Origin: Whitmania pigra
Lineage: Eukaryota; Annelida; Clitellata; Hirudinida; Haemopidae
Reading direction: 5' to 3'
Length of the DNA: 64,000 nucleotides
Assembly (NCBI GenBank): GCA_021613335.1
Contig: JAJTWR010000431.1
Coordinates: 1-64,000 of the forward strand
Part shown: one piece after another, positions 44,384-52,881 of the stretch
Layout of the letters: each line of letters opens with the position of its first letter
How positions within the stretch are numbered: position 1 is the stretch's first letter
Position numbers and translations under genes: made by a program
Notes under the pieces: generated by a model
Told to the model about the DNA's origin: nothing
What the model saw: the letters and a program-made list of their open reading frames with translations, nothing else
Database searches by the model: none

Positions 44384-45108
44384 AGGACTGCCTGGCCACC
44401 ATCCACGACGAGGGCGTGGCCGGTGATGTAGGTGCTGCGCACCAGAAACTCGACGGCGGCACCGACATCCATGGGTGTGCCCTCGCGTTTGAGCGGCAGT
44501 CGCGCGAGGATTTCTTCCCGCTGGGCCTCGGTTGTCGCGTTGCCAAAAGCGACCGGCCCTGGCGCGACCGCGTTCACCCGGATGCCCGGAGCAAGCTCAA
44601 TTGCCCAAGAGCGCACCAATTGTGCGAGGGCGCCTTTGGTGGCCGCGTAGTGGGAGAAGTTGTGGCTCGCGGTGTAGCCGTGGACGAGCGTCGCGTCGGT
44701 GATGGCGACGATGCAGCTCGGGCCCCCGGCGCGTAAAAGCGGCAAGAGGCACTGGGTGAGCAGGAACGGTGCGCGGACGTTTACCGCCCACATCCGCTCC
44801 AAGCTCTCCAGGGTGATGTCGGCAAAATCGGTGTGCTCATAACTGGCGGCGCTCAACACAAGACAGTCGAGGTGCTTCGTGTGTTTCGCGACCGCCGTCG
44901 CGAGCGCTCGGACGCCCTCAGGAGTCGAGAGATCGGCAGAGAGGGCTGTCGCTTTGCGCCCCATCCCGGCGAGCTGGGCCACGGTCTCCACCGCACCGGC
45001 TTGGGAGCTGTTGTAGTGGATGAGGAGGTCAAAACCGCTCTTACCGAGCGCCAAGGCGATAGCGCGTCCGATGCGGATGCCGCCGCCGGTGACGAGTGCG
45101 GTCGGCAT
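44380..45108 (-). CDS. Short-chain dehydrogenase, pteridine-reductase-like
   Basis: A 242-residue NAD(P)H-dependent SDR. It has the nucleotide-binding TGGGIRIGRAIA motif, the NAG-like SAAS, and the catalytic YxxxK as HYAATKGAL with Ser/Thr in ITDAT. The TGGxxRIG form and the setting among folB, queD and folE suggest a FolM- or PTR1-like pterin reductase. That assignment is by context; the fold alone does not fix the substrate. Its start codon shares one base with the pyrF stop. Confidence 0.82.
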   Translation of the reverse strand: MPTALVTGGGIRIGRAIALALGKSGFDLLIHYNSSQAGAVETVAQLAGMGRKATALSADLSTPEGVRALATAVAKHTKHLDCLVLSAASYEHTDFADITLESLERMWAVNVRAPFLLTQCLLPLLRAGGPSCIVAITDATLVHGYTASHNFSHYAATKGALAQLVRSWAIELAPGIRVNAVAPGPVAFGNATTEAQREEILARLPLKREGTPMDVGAAVEFLVRSTYITGHALVVDGGQAVL

Positions 45109-45842
45109 CAGTGCGCATCCTGCTTTGCGGCGAAGCGGCTGACCTCGGCGAGAAACCGCTGCGCAACTTCGTGGGGGTCGGCGGCCTCGGTAATCGGTCG
45201 GCCGATGACGAGCAGGTTCGCGCCGTGGGAGAGAGCGAAGGTGGCCGTCTCGACGCGGGTTTGGTCGTCGTTTGTGGAAGCGCCGTTGCGAATTCCGGGC
45301 GTACAGACGGTGGCGTTTGGTCCGAGGAGCGCGCGCGCCGCCGAGGCTTCACGGGGCGAGCAGACGATGCCGCGCAGTCCTGAACTCTTGGTGAGCGCGG
45401 TGAGCCGCTGAACCTGCGCGTTCGCTGGCCCCGAAACGCCGACCTCTTCGAGCTCTTGTTCCGAGAGCGAAGTGAGCACAGTCACCGCCAGCACCGTCGG
45501 CACCGGGAGTTTCCGCCGACTCGCCTCATCCTCGACGGCCGCTTGCACCGCGCGGTGCGCCGCAGAGCCAGCGCTCGCGTGGACCGTGAAGTAGGCCACC
45601 CCGAGCGCGGTGATATTGCGCGCCGCGAGCGCCATGGTGTTGGGGATGTCGTGGAGTTTCAAGTCGAGGAAGATGCGGTGACCGTGGCGCAGCAGGCGTT
45701 CGACGGCCTTCGGACCATGCTCGGTGAAGAGCGTCGAGCCGACTTTGATGGTTCCCACCACGTGGGAGAGCTCGCTTGCAAGTTCCTCGGCGCGCGGGAG
45801 GGAAACATCCGCGGCGAGGCAGAGCAGCGAGGAGGGGTTCAC
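45108..45842 (-). CDS. pyrF: Orotidine-5'-phosphate decarboxylase
   Basis: PyrF decarboxylates OMP to UMP, the last step of pyrimidine synthesis. The 244 residues carry the catalytic Asp-Lys-Asp cluster in FLDLKLHDIPNT, the TPGIR phosphate motif and VIGRPIT near the end. The N-terminal LAADV supplies another conserved Asp. It overlaps lpxC upstream by four bases and the SDR downstream by one, so translation is coupled through the run. Confidence 0.95.
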   Translation of the reverse strand: MNPSSLLCLAADVSLPRAEELASELSHVVGTIKVGSTLFTEHGPKAVERLLRHGHRIFLDLKLHDIPNTMALAARNITALGVAYFTVHASAGSAAHRAVQAAVEDEASRRKLPVPTVLAVTVLTSLSEQELEEVGVSGPANAQVQRLTALTKSSGLRGIVCSPREASAARALLGPNATVCTPGIRNGASTNDDQTRVETATFALSHGANLLVIGRPITEAADPHEVAQRFLAEVSRFAAKQDAH

Positions 45843-46777
45843 GACACGTCCGGTACCAAGGACACGTCGGCAGAGAGCGCACGAGCGTCCTCGGTCTTGG
45901 GTGCTACCCCAGCGATGAATTCATAGCTCGTCGGGTCCGCGAGGACTGCTTTGACGAGGCGATCATTGAGCGCATGGCCCGGCATCAAGGCAGTATACCG
46001 GCCGACAAACGGGAAGCCAAAGAGCGACAAATCTCCAAGCACATCGAGCATCTTGTGGCGGACAAATTCGTCGGCGAAGCGCAGTCCCTCTTTGTTGAGG
46101 ATGGAGAACTCGTCGACGACGACGGCATTTTCTATGGACCCGCCAAGACAGCGCCCAGCGGCATGGAGTTTCTCAATATCTTTCACGAAGCCGAATGTCC
46201 GGGCCGGAGCAAGCTCCTGGGCAAATGTCTCCGGAGTGACCTCCAGCGAGAAACGCTGCCGCGACAAGAGCGGGTGACGGAAGTCGATTTCGCAGTCGAG
46301 GATGAGCTTCATGGAAGGCGCCAGCGTGGCCTTGCGGCCTTCGTACTCGACAGACACCTTCTTCTTCATGACGAGGATATTCGCCGGAACCTTTTGCTCG
46401 GCGATTCCGGCGGCGAGAATTCCTTGAGCGAAGGGTTTCGCGCTCCCATCCATAATCGGGAGTTCCGGGCCAGTGAGTTCAATGAAGGCGTTGTCGATGC
46501 GAAGCCCCGTCAAGGTGGCGAGCAGGTGTTCGACGGTGGCGATGCGCCCTTCTCCGGTGCCTAAGGTAGTCGCGAGGTTGGTATCGACCACATTCCGCGA
46601 ATGCGCGCTCACCCAGTCGCCGGATTGTACGTCGAGCCGACGAAACACCCGACCAGTGTTCGGGGGCGCCGCGCGAAGCCGGATTTCGCAGGGAGCGCCG
46701 GAGTGAATCCCCACTCCGGAAAATGAAACTGGTTTGAGCAGCGTCCGCTGCAGAGCAGGAGTTTGGGGAGTGAACAC
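45839..46777 (-). CDS. lpxC: UDP-3-O-acyl-N-acetylglucosamine deacetylase
   Basis: LpxC is the committed zinc-dependent step of lipid A synthesis. The 312 residues show the zinc motifs EHLLA and RHKMLDVLGD, and the catalytic His in MPGHALND. I chose GTG 46777, which starts just before the conserved TLLKPVSFSGVGIHSG segment and gives a normal length; the frame is open about 60 codons further upstream without family similarity. Its presence shows a Gram-negative outer membrane. It heads the overlapping run to the FAD oxidase. Confidence 0.93.
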   Translation of the reverse strand: MFTPQTPALQRTLLKPVSFSGVGIHSGAPCEIRLRAAPPNTGRVFRRLDVQSGDWVSAHSRNVVDTNLATTLGTGEGRIATVEHLLATLTGLRIDNAFIELTGPELPIMDGSAKPFAQGILAAGIAEQKVPANILVMKKKVSVEYEGRKATLAPSMKLILDCEIDFRHPLLSRQRFSLEVTPETFAQELAPARTFGFVKDIEKLHAAGRCLGGSIENAVVVDEFSILNKEGLRFADEFVRHKMLDVLGDLSLFGFPFVGRYTALMPGHALNDRLVKAVLADPTSYEFIAGVAPKTEDARALSADVSLVPDVS

Positions 46778-47002
46778 TAGTAAAGTCTCACAGAATGCAG
46801 ATGCACTGAGGCGAAATGACCTGAGGTAGTTGGAGACAATACCCGAAGAGAACCCCTGGCGGGGTATGTGGACGAAGATTCGATGGTGATCTCCGCCCCT
46901 GCGGCTATCTGATCGTTTGTTGAGCGATTCTCCATTCCCGAAAATCCGCACCACTAGCCTATTTCGGCGTGAAAGTCAGGCGTTATGTGCTTGTGAACGA
47001 GG

Positions 47003-48028
47003 CTAGGAACTGAAGAGATCCCCTGCGTTTGTAGAGGAATATTTTCGCCCAAAGTATTCAAATGTAGACTTTGTGGCTACCCGCCCTCGGGGGGTGCGCA
47101 TCAGGAAGCCCTCCTGGAGGAGGTAAGGCTCGTACACGTCTTCGATGGTCTCCCGCTCTTCTCCGACGGCGGTCGCGATGGTCTCGACGCCGACTGGGCC
47201 TCCGCCGAACATGTCGATGACCGTTTCGAGGATGCGCCGGTCCATCCGGTCGAGTCCGCGCGCGTCGATGCTGAGCTGTTCCAACGCCTTCTCCGCGAGG
47301 GCTTCGGAGATTTCGTTCTCCTTCGCGACCTCGGCAAAATCCCGCAGCCGCCGCAGTAGGCGGTTCGCGATGCGGGGAGTGCCCCGGCTGCGCCGGGCGA
47401 TAGTCTCGCAGGCGTCGCGATGGATGCGAACGCCGAGGATGCTCGCGGAGCGCGCGAGGACTCGCACCAAGTGCGCGGGAGTATAGAACTCCAGGCGCTC
47501 CTGGATGTGGAACCGGTCGCGGAGCGGCGAGGTCAATAGCCCGGTGCGAGTTGTCGCCCCGATGAGGGTGAAGCGGGGCAGGTCGATGCGATGCGCACGC
47601 GCCGCCGGACCAGAGTCGATGGTGATGTCGAGGCGATAGTCCTCCATCGCCGGGTACAAGTACTCCTCAACGCCGGAGTTCAGGCGGTGGATCTCATCGA
47701 TGAAGAGCACGTCGTGGCGAGCGAGGTTGATGAGGATTCCGGCGAGGTCGCCGCGCTTCTCCAGCGCAGGTCCGCTCGTCAGGTGGAGGTTGACCCCCAG
47801 CTCTCGGGCGATCAAATAGGCGAGCGAAGTCTTCCCGAGCCCGGGAGGACCGGAGAAGAGGCAGTGATCGAGGGCATCTTTTCGCCCTTTCGCTGCCTCG
47901 ACGTAGACCTTGAGCTTTGCGACCACTTGCTCTTGGCCCACGTACTCGTGGAAAGTCCGCGGACGAAGGGACTGCTCAGGCTCGGTCGGCTCAGGGTTGA
48001 AGGGGCCTTCCCGCTCCTTGGTCATCAC
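47003..48028 (-). CDS. ruvB: Holliday junction branch migration ATPase
   Basis: RuvB is the hexameric motor that moves Holliday junctions with RuvA. The 341 residues contain Walker A GPPGLGKT, Walker B DEIHRL, the sensor GATTRTG and the arginine-finger region RDRF, followed by the C-terminal winged helix ([10 protein letters not shown]). Neither ruvA nor ruvC is next to it. It is 225 bp upstream of lpxC and 37 bp downstream of ffh on the same strand. Confidence 0.97.
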   Translation of the reverse strand: MMTKEREGPFNPEPTEPEQSLRPRTFHEYVGQEQVVAKLKVYVEAAKGRKDALDHCLFSGPPGLGKTSLAYLIARELGVNLHLTSGPALEKRGDLAGILINLARHDVLFIDEIHRLNSGVEEYLYPAMEDYRLDITIDSGPAARAHRIDLPRFTLIGATTRTGLLTSPLRDRFHIQERLEFYTPAHLVRVLARSASILGVRIHRDACETIARRSRGTPRIANRLLRRLRDFAEVAKENEISEALAEKALEQLSIDARGLDRMDRRILETVIDMFGGGPVGVETIATAVGEERETIEDVYEPYLLQEGFLMRTPRGRVATKSTFEYFGRKYSSTNAGDLFSS

Positions 48029-48065
48029 CTACTACCTTTCACGATGCATCGAGGTGAGCAGCACT

Positions 48066-49694
48066 CTACCGACGGCGACTCTTTTTTCGATTTTCTTTCT
48101 CGCGCTTGCGCCGAGCTTTCAGCGCCTTTCGCTCTTCGTCGCTGCGAGCTTCCACAGTACGCCCGGCGAGGCCGTCGAGGCGTGCGCGGGCCAGCGCCGC
48201 TTGGTGCATCGGCGGGGTGTAGCCCTTGGGGAGCCCGGGGAAACCGGCGGGCATACCCTCGCCGCCAGCGAGTGCTTGGGCGAGGAGCGGATCGCCGCCA
48301 AGGGCGTCTTTCAAGCCCATGTCCTTGAGGCGACTCAAGGCGCCCAAGTCCTTGAAGAACGGCAGCCGCCCGAGGAGGCCGGGGTTCTGGCCGAGGGCAC
48401 CCATCATGCCGCGCATAGTTTGAAACTTCTTCAAGAGGTCCTGCACGTCGGCAGGCTTTTTCCCGGCACCGACGGCAATGCGCTGGGCGCGGGAGCCGGT
48501 GATGAGTTCCGGGCGACGGCGCTCCGCTTCGGTCATGGAGTTGAAGAGCGCGTCGATAGTGTCGAGCGCTTTTTCGTCGGCGGGCATCCCCTGCTCGCCA
48601 AAGAACGGAAGCTTCTCCATGAGCTCTTTGAGCGGTCCCATCTTGCGGACCATGCGCAACTGGGAGACGAAGTCTTTCAAGTCGAACTTGCCGGAGAGCA
48701 GCTTCTTCGCGTCTTCCTCGGCGCGCTCCTCGTCGACGACTCCCTCGAAGTCCTTCATCAAACCTACGACGTCGCCTAAGCCGAGGATGCGGCTCGCGAG
48801 CCCCGCCGGCCGAAACTCTTCGAGTTTGTCGAGAGCTTCACCGGAGCCGAGGAACTTAATCGGTTTGCCGGTCACTTCTTTCATGGACAGCGCCGCACCG
48901 CCGCGCGCGTCGCCGTCGAGCTTGGTGAGGATAAATCCGTCGAGGGAGAGCCGCTGGTCGAAAGCCGTGGCGCTGCGCACGGCGTCTTGGCCGGTCATCG
49001 CGTCGGCGACGAGGAGGATGTTCTCGGGGGAGATGGCCGCCCGCACCTGTTCGAGTTCCTGCATGAGCGGCTCGTCGATGGTGACGCGCCCTGCAGTATC
49101 GACGATCACCACATCGCGCTTTTCGGCCCGTGCTCGTTCGAGGCCGAGCTTCGCGAGCTCCGCTGGCGAGCGCCCTTCTTCGAAGAACACCGGCACCGAG
49201 ATGCTCTCGCCGAGGATCTTGAGTTGCTCGACCGCCGCCGGTCGGTAGATGTCCGCGGCGACGAGGAGCGGCTTGCGGCCCTCTTGCAGGAGGCGGGAGG
49301 CGAGCTTTCCGGCGGTGGTGGTCTTCCCGGAGCCTTGCAGGCCCACGAGCATGATGGAGGAGAGCTGCCCTTTCGCCTTCAACGCAAGCGAGGTGTCGAC
49401 CGGGCCCATGAGGGCTTCGAGCTCGTCGTGGCAGATTTTGACGAAGTGATCGCTCGCGCTGACCTTCGCGCGCCGGCCACCTTTCCCCTTCGCGGAGAGC
49501 GGTACGACGGCGCCGAGGGCCTTCTCGCGAACCGTGGCGACGAATGTGCGGACGACCTCCAGGGCGACGTCGGCCTCCAAGAGGGAGAGGCGGATGTCTT
49601 GGAGCGACTCGTCGATGAGTTCTGGGGTCAGTTCGGCTCGGCCTAAAATCCGATGCTTCGCTGCCCGAAACCCTTTGGAAACGGATTCAAGCAT
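48066..49694 (-). CDS. ffh: Signal recognition particle protein
   Basis: Ffh binds signal sequences and 4.5S RNA and delivers ribosomes to the membrane. The NG domain has P-loop GLQGSGKTTT, DTAGR and TKLDGDARGG. The Met-rich M domain follows (SGSGE-like linker, then the 4.5S RNA-binding GSRAQRIAVGAG). At 542 residues it is about 90 longer than the usual form; the extra is a Gly/Leu-rich stretch and a strongly basic C-terminal tail (about residues 505-542). Confidence 0.96.
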   Translation of the reverse strand: MLESVSKGFRAAKHRILGRAELTPELIDESLQDIRLSLLEADVALEVVRTFVATVREKALGAVVPLSAKGKGGRRAKVSASDHFVKICHDELEALMGPVDTSLALKAKGQLSSIMLVGLQGSGKTTTAGKLASRLLQEGRKPLLVAADIYRPAAVEQLKILGESISVPVFFEEGRSPAELAKLGLERARAEKRDVVIVDTAGRVTIDEPLMQELEQVRAAISPENILLVADAMTGQDAVRSATAFDQRLSLDGFILTKLDGDARGGAALSMKEVTGKPIKFLGSGEALDKLEEFRPAGLASRILGLGDVVGLMKDFEGVVDEERAEEDAKKLLSGKFDLKDFVSQLRMVRKMGPLKELMEKLPFFGEQGMPADEKALDTIDALFNSMTEAERRRPELITGSRAQRIAVGAGKKPADVQDLLKKFQTMRGMMGALGQNPGLLGRLPFFKDLGALSRLKDMGLKDALGGDPLLAQALAGGEGMPAGFPGLPKGYTPPMHQAALARARLDGLAGRTVEARSDEERKALKARRKREKENRKKSRRR

Positions 49695-49784
49695 AGCAAC
49701 CCCTCCTACCGCAACGCGGAGGCGCTGCCCACAGCGTCTTGACCCCTCATCGCGGTGAAGGGATGCTATGCCGTGGTCGGCGAA

Positions 49785-49870
49785 GCACGAGTGGCGGAAC
49801 TGGCAGACGCAGCGGACTTAAAATCCGCTGATCAGTGATGATCGTACGGGTTCGATTCCCGTCTCGTGCA
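49785..49870 (+). tRNA. tRNA-Leu (anticodon UAA)
   Basis: An 86-nt class II tRNA with a long variable arm. The acceptor stem GCACGAG pairs with CTCGTGC; discriminator A is at 49870. The anticodon stem GCGGA/TCCGC encloses the loop CTTAAAA, giving anticodon TAA. The T arm has GGGTTCGATTCCC. The 3' CCA is not encoded. It lies on the plus strand between minus-strand genes, and its end is three bases from the stop of the convergent gene. Confidence 0.93.
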
Positions 49871-49873
49871 CAG

Positions 49874-50971
49874 CTACTTCTTGCGGTTCGTCCGCGGGAT
49901 GACGAGCCCTCGGGAGAGTCGCTTGAGCACCGTTTCCCGTTGGCGCTGTTTGTAGCGCTCGTGGGAATTCTCGCCGCGCTCGTTCTCCGCTTGGGTCGCA
50001 ACGTCCACAACCTGGAATTCGCAGGTCGCAAGCGCCACCCGACAGCGCCGTTCACGCACATCGAGGTCCGGTGGCGGGAGGAACTGATCTAAGCGAATGG
50101 GAATCTCGGACACAAAGTTCAGCGTCCGGTAGGTGGAGCCGCTGAAGTCATTGCGGGCATGCTCGTTTCGCTCCTCGTAGTGGAGGTCCAAGTGGAGCTG
50201 TCCTGCGTATTGTTGAAAGTTGGGGTTCTTCTCGACGAGCTCTCGGAAACTCACGAGCGTGTTTTCGGTTTGCTCCGGAACGACGCCGTTAAAAGGCAGA
50301 AGGCGCTGGGTCAAGAAATAGATGAGCGGGATGATGTCGTCTTTCTCCCGAACTGTGATGCGGAAGCGGATGAGGTCGTGGAGTACCGCCCCGGTGGAGC
50401 TTCCTTTGGCGAGGAGCTTGGTCACTATCGACGGGCGACTCTTGATGGAGTCGCTGAAATTCACAATCTGCAGCCCCTTTGCGCGAGCGAGGTCGATGAC
50501 TGCTTGCACTCGCTCGGTGGCCATTCGGGCGAAATCGGCCTCCGAAACCGCGAGCTGAAAGCGCAGGTCTCGCGACTCGACGTGCTGTAGCACGTGCATC
50601 ACCTTGAGGACGATACAGGAGATTTTACGGTACCGCGAAGCGACGGAGCCGGAGGCGTAGAGGAAGAGGTCGTGAAGCTCCTTCGGATTCGCGACCGCTG
50701 CGGCGATCCGGTAGTTGAAGTTCGTGCGCAGGTAATCCACCGCATCGGCGAGGATGGTGCGCATCCAGAATTCGTCTATGGGGTTCTCGGTGTCGAGTAA
50801 CCAGAGGGTTAGGAACCTATCGACCTCTTCACGAGTGCGGAAGTGCAGCCGCCGCCATTCGACGACCGAACCACCCCGAAGCAGGAGTCGAATTCTTTCG
50901 AGCTCTTTGAGGCCCATCTTCTCGAGCGGACGAAGCGGCAGGTCGGGTATGGAGATGGGAGGCGCGCGCAT
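49874..50971 (-). CDS. Conserved protein, possible TIGR04552 family
   Basis: A 365-residue soluble protein that I cannot assign firmly; it resembles what I recall as the deltaproteobacterial family TIGR04552. The middle (about residues 165-310) reads SIVTKLLAKG, then DLIRFRITVREKDD, and later a TYRTLNFVSEIPIRL segment. That order is similar to a RelA/SpoT-type nucleotidyltransferase, although the usual catalytic residues are not clear. It has no signal peptide. It is downstream of the GYF/TonB-like gene, and the basic tail ends at the tRNA. Confidence 0.6.
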   Translation of the reverse strand: MRAPPISIPDLPLRPLEKMGLKELERIRLLLRGGSVVEWRRLHFRTREEVDRFLTLWLLDTENPIDEFWMRTILADAVDYLRTNFNYRIAAAVANPKELHDLFLYASGSVASRYRKISCIVLKVMHVLQHVESRDLRFQLAVSEADFARMATERVQAVIDLARAKGLQIVNFSDSIKSRPSIVTKLLAKGSSTGAVLHDLIRFRITVREKDDIIPLIYFLTQRLLPFNGVVPEQTENTLVSFRELVEKNPNFQQYAGQLHLDLHYEERNEHARNDFSGSTYRTLNFVSEIPIRLDQFLPPPDLDVRERRCRVALATCEFQVVDVATQAENERGENSHERYKQRQRETVLKRLSRGLVIPRTNRKK

Positions 50972-51052
50972 CTTTCGAATGTTTCAATCACGTGAGCGCT
51001 CAAACGGGCAGCAGTTTCGCTGATGTTGAATTCGGAAATGCGAACTTGGTAA

Positions 51053-52765
51053 TTAGAAACGGAACGGAAAGGAAATGGCATCACCCTGCACCAAGTGGCG
51101 CGGGAAGTTCCAAGCGCGAATCGCTCCGGTCAGGCAAGTGCCGAGGTAGCTGTTTTTAAATTCCTCTGTGACGACGGAGACGTCGGACACTTTCCCGGTT
51201 GTGAGAATTTTAATCCGAAGGACGATTGGCCCCTTAGTGTTGGGATCGCGCTTGCGTTGCTCGACGACGCAGGCTGCGAGGGTCGGCTTGTTGGCGACCG
51301 CGAGTTCGTAGACATCGGTCACGCTCAACGACTCGCGCACGTCGCCCCCGCCGGGAGGCGGAGGAACGTAGCCGCCGCCCCGCGGGCGTTCTTCGGCGGC
51401 CGGTTTCGGCGCTGCCTTCGGCGCCCCACCGAACACGCTATCGAAGTCATCCGGTGCGGCGGTCCCGGTGGATGGGCGCGGCTTCGGCTCGTCGCGGGGA
51501 GCGGGTTCGCGCGTGGCTTCCCGGGTTGGGGTTCGAGCCGCTGGTGCCGGTCGATCGCGGCGAGGAGTATTGTCGATGCCCCGGGCCTTCGGCTCCGGCG
51601 TCGGCACAATCGCTGGTGGCGGAGTCGCCGGAGGAGTCACCGCGGCCACCGCTGTTCCCGCGTCGACCGCCGGAGTCGGCTCCGGCTCGGGCTTCGTCTG
51701 TTGAACGACCGGCGGAACGGCGGTCGGCGGGGTCATCACGACTGCCGGTGGCCGGGTCATCTGCCAGGCGACGACGCCGACGAGAGCAAGGGCGACAAAC
51801 CCGAGCCCTAACGCAAGTCCAATGACCACGCCGCGGCTGCCGCCGGAGGAGACCGGCGGTGGCGGCTGGTAGGAGGTGACCGGCATCTGCCGGTAGGGAT
51901 TCTCCGGCGGAATGGACGTCGCGGAGATGAACGGGGTTGTATCTTCCGGCTCGCCGCCCGACGGTTTGCCGAGGACGCTCAGCTCGTCTTTTACAAGTGA
52001 AGCGAGCGCGGTCGCTGCAGACGGCTTCCAGCCTACCCCACCGTCGGAGGAAGGCGAGGAGGCTGCACCGGAGGAGACGGGGTTCACCCCCGACTCGCCG
52101 AGTTGCACCGGGATGGACGACTGGCGGGAGCCACCCCAGGAAGCGCCCGCGACGACGATCGGCTTGCCCGGGTCTGGCGCCAACGAAGAGGCGAGCGCTT
52201 TGACCGAGGAGATGGGTACCCAATCGCCCATCCCTTCGCGCCAGCAGAGCGAATCTGGCCCAATCTCTCCGGCGTTCCAGTGGCGCCGGATGCCCGAGAT
52301 GGACAAGGGGCCCGCTTGTTGGTCTTCGCCGAGGACCACGTACCAACCGTCGTCCTGCACTGCTGGGGGGGACAGCGCGGGAGGGGCATCTTCGGAAATT
52401 GGTTCGTCGAGCGTGGTCTCCTCGGGAGGCATCTCGATAGGTTCCGCATCCTCGGGCTTTGTTTCGCCGGGTTCGCTGCCCAAGGCCATATCGACCATAG
52501 ACCCGATTTCGTCTTGGTCGGCGCCGAGGAGTCCTCCCTCGCCGGGGGCATCGGAGAGATCTTCTGCGCCGAGGGCGGAGCCGAGGTCGGATCGTTGCGG
52601 CGAATCGGGGCGGAGAGTCGATTGGGTCACAACTCCGGTGCTATCTGGACGACTGAGGGAGATCGTATGGCCGCACTTGCGGCAGCGGACCTTTCGCCCA
52701 CGAGCATTCACTTGGTCATCGCTGACCATGTACCGCGCATCGCAATTTCCGCAGACAAATTGCAT
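51053..52765 (-). CDS. GltJ/AgmX-like zinc-ribbon, GYF and TonB-like membrane protein
   Basis: A 570-residue membrane protein. The N-terminus is a zinc ribbon (CGNC and CRKC, about residues 5-31), then an acidic linker. A GYF_2 domain (about 140-190, WYVVLGEDQQAGPL) follows, then a single membrane helix (about 310-330), a Pro-rich stretch and a C-terminal TonB-like domain (about 480-570). This order matches Myxococcus GltJ (AgmX), which links the cytoplasm with the envelope in the gliding motor. The neighbour upstream resembles GltI, as in Myxococcus. Motility itself is not shown by the sequence. Confidence 0.8.
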   Translation of the reverse strand: MQFVCGNCDARYMVSDDQVNARGRKVRCRKCGHTISLSRPDSTGVVTQSTLRPDSPQRSDLGSALGAEDLSDAPGEGGLLGADQDEIGSMVDMALGSEPGETKPEDAEPIEMPPEETTLDEPISEDAPPALSPPAVQDDGWYVVLGEDQQAGPLSISGIRRHWNAGEIGPDSLCWREGMGDWVPISSVKALASSLAPDPGKPIVVAGASWGGSRQSSIPVQLGESGVNPVSSGAASSPSSDGGVGWKPSAATALASLVKDELSVLGKPSGGEPEDTTPFISATSIPPENPYRQMPVTSYQPPPPVSSGGSRGVVIGLALGLGFVALALVGVVAWQMTRPPAVVMTPPTAVPPVVQQTKPEPEPTPAVDAGTAVAAVTPPATPPPAIVPTPEPKARGIDNTPRRDRPAPAARTPTREATREPAPRDEPKPRPSTGTAAPDDFDSVFGGAPKAAPKPAAEERPRGGGYVPPPPGGGDVRESLSVTDVYELAVANKPTLAACVVEQRKRDPNTKGPIVLRIKILTTGKVSDVSVVTEEFKNSYLGTCLTGAIRAWNFPRHLVQGDAISFPFRF

Positions 52766-52881
52766 TCCGAAACCTCACCCTTCGATTCATGCTCCGACGC
52801 TGCTTCTGATGTCATGAAAACGTCGGACCCCGCAGAAACCTCCCGCAGGCACCGCAATCATAAACACCCCACATTTTTGAG

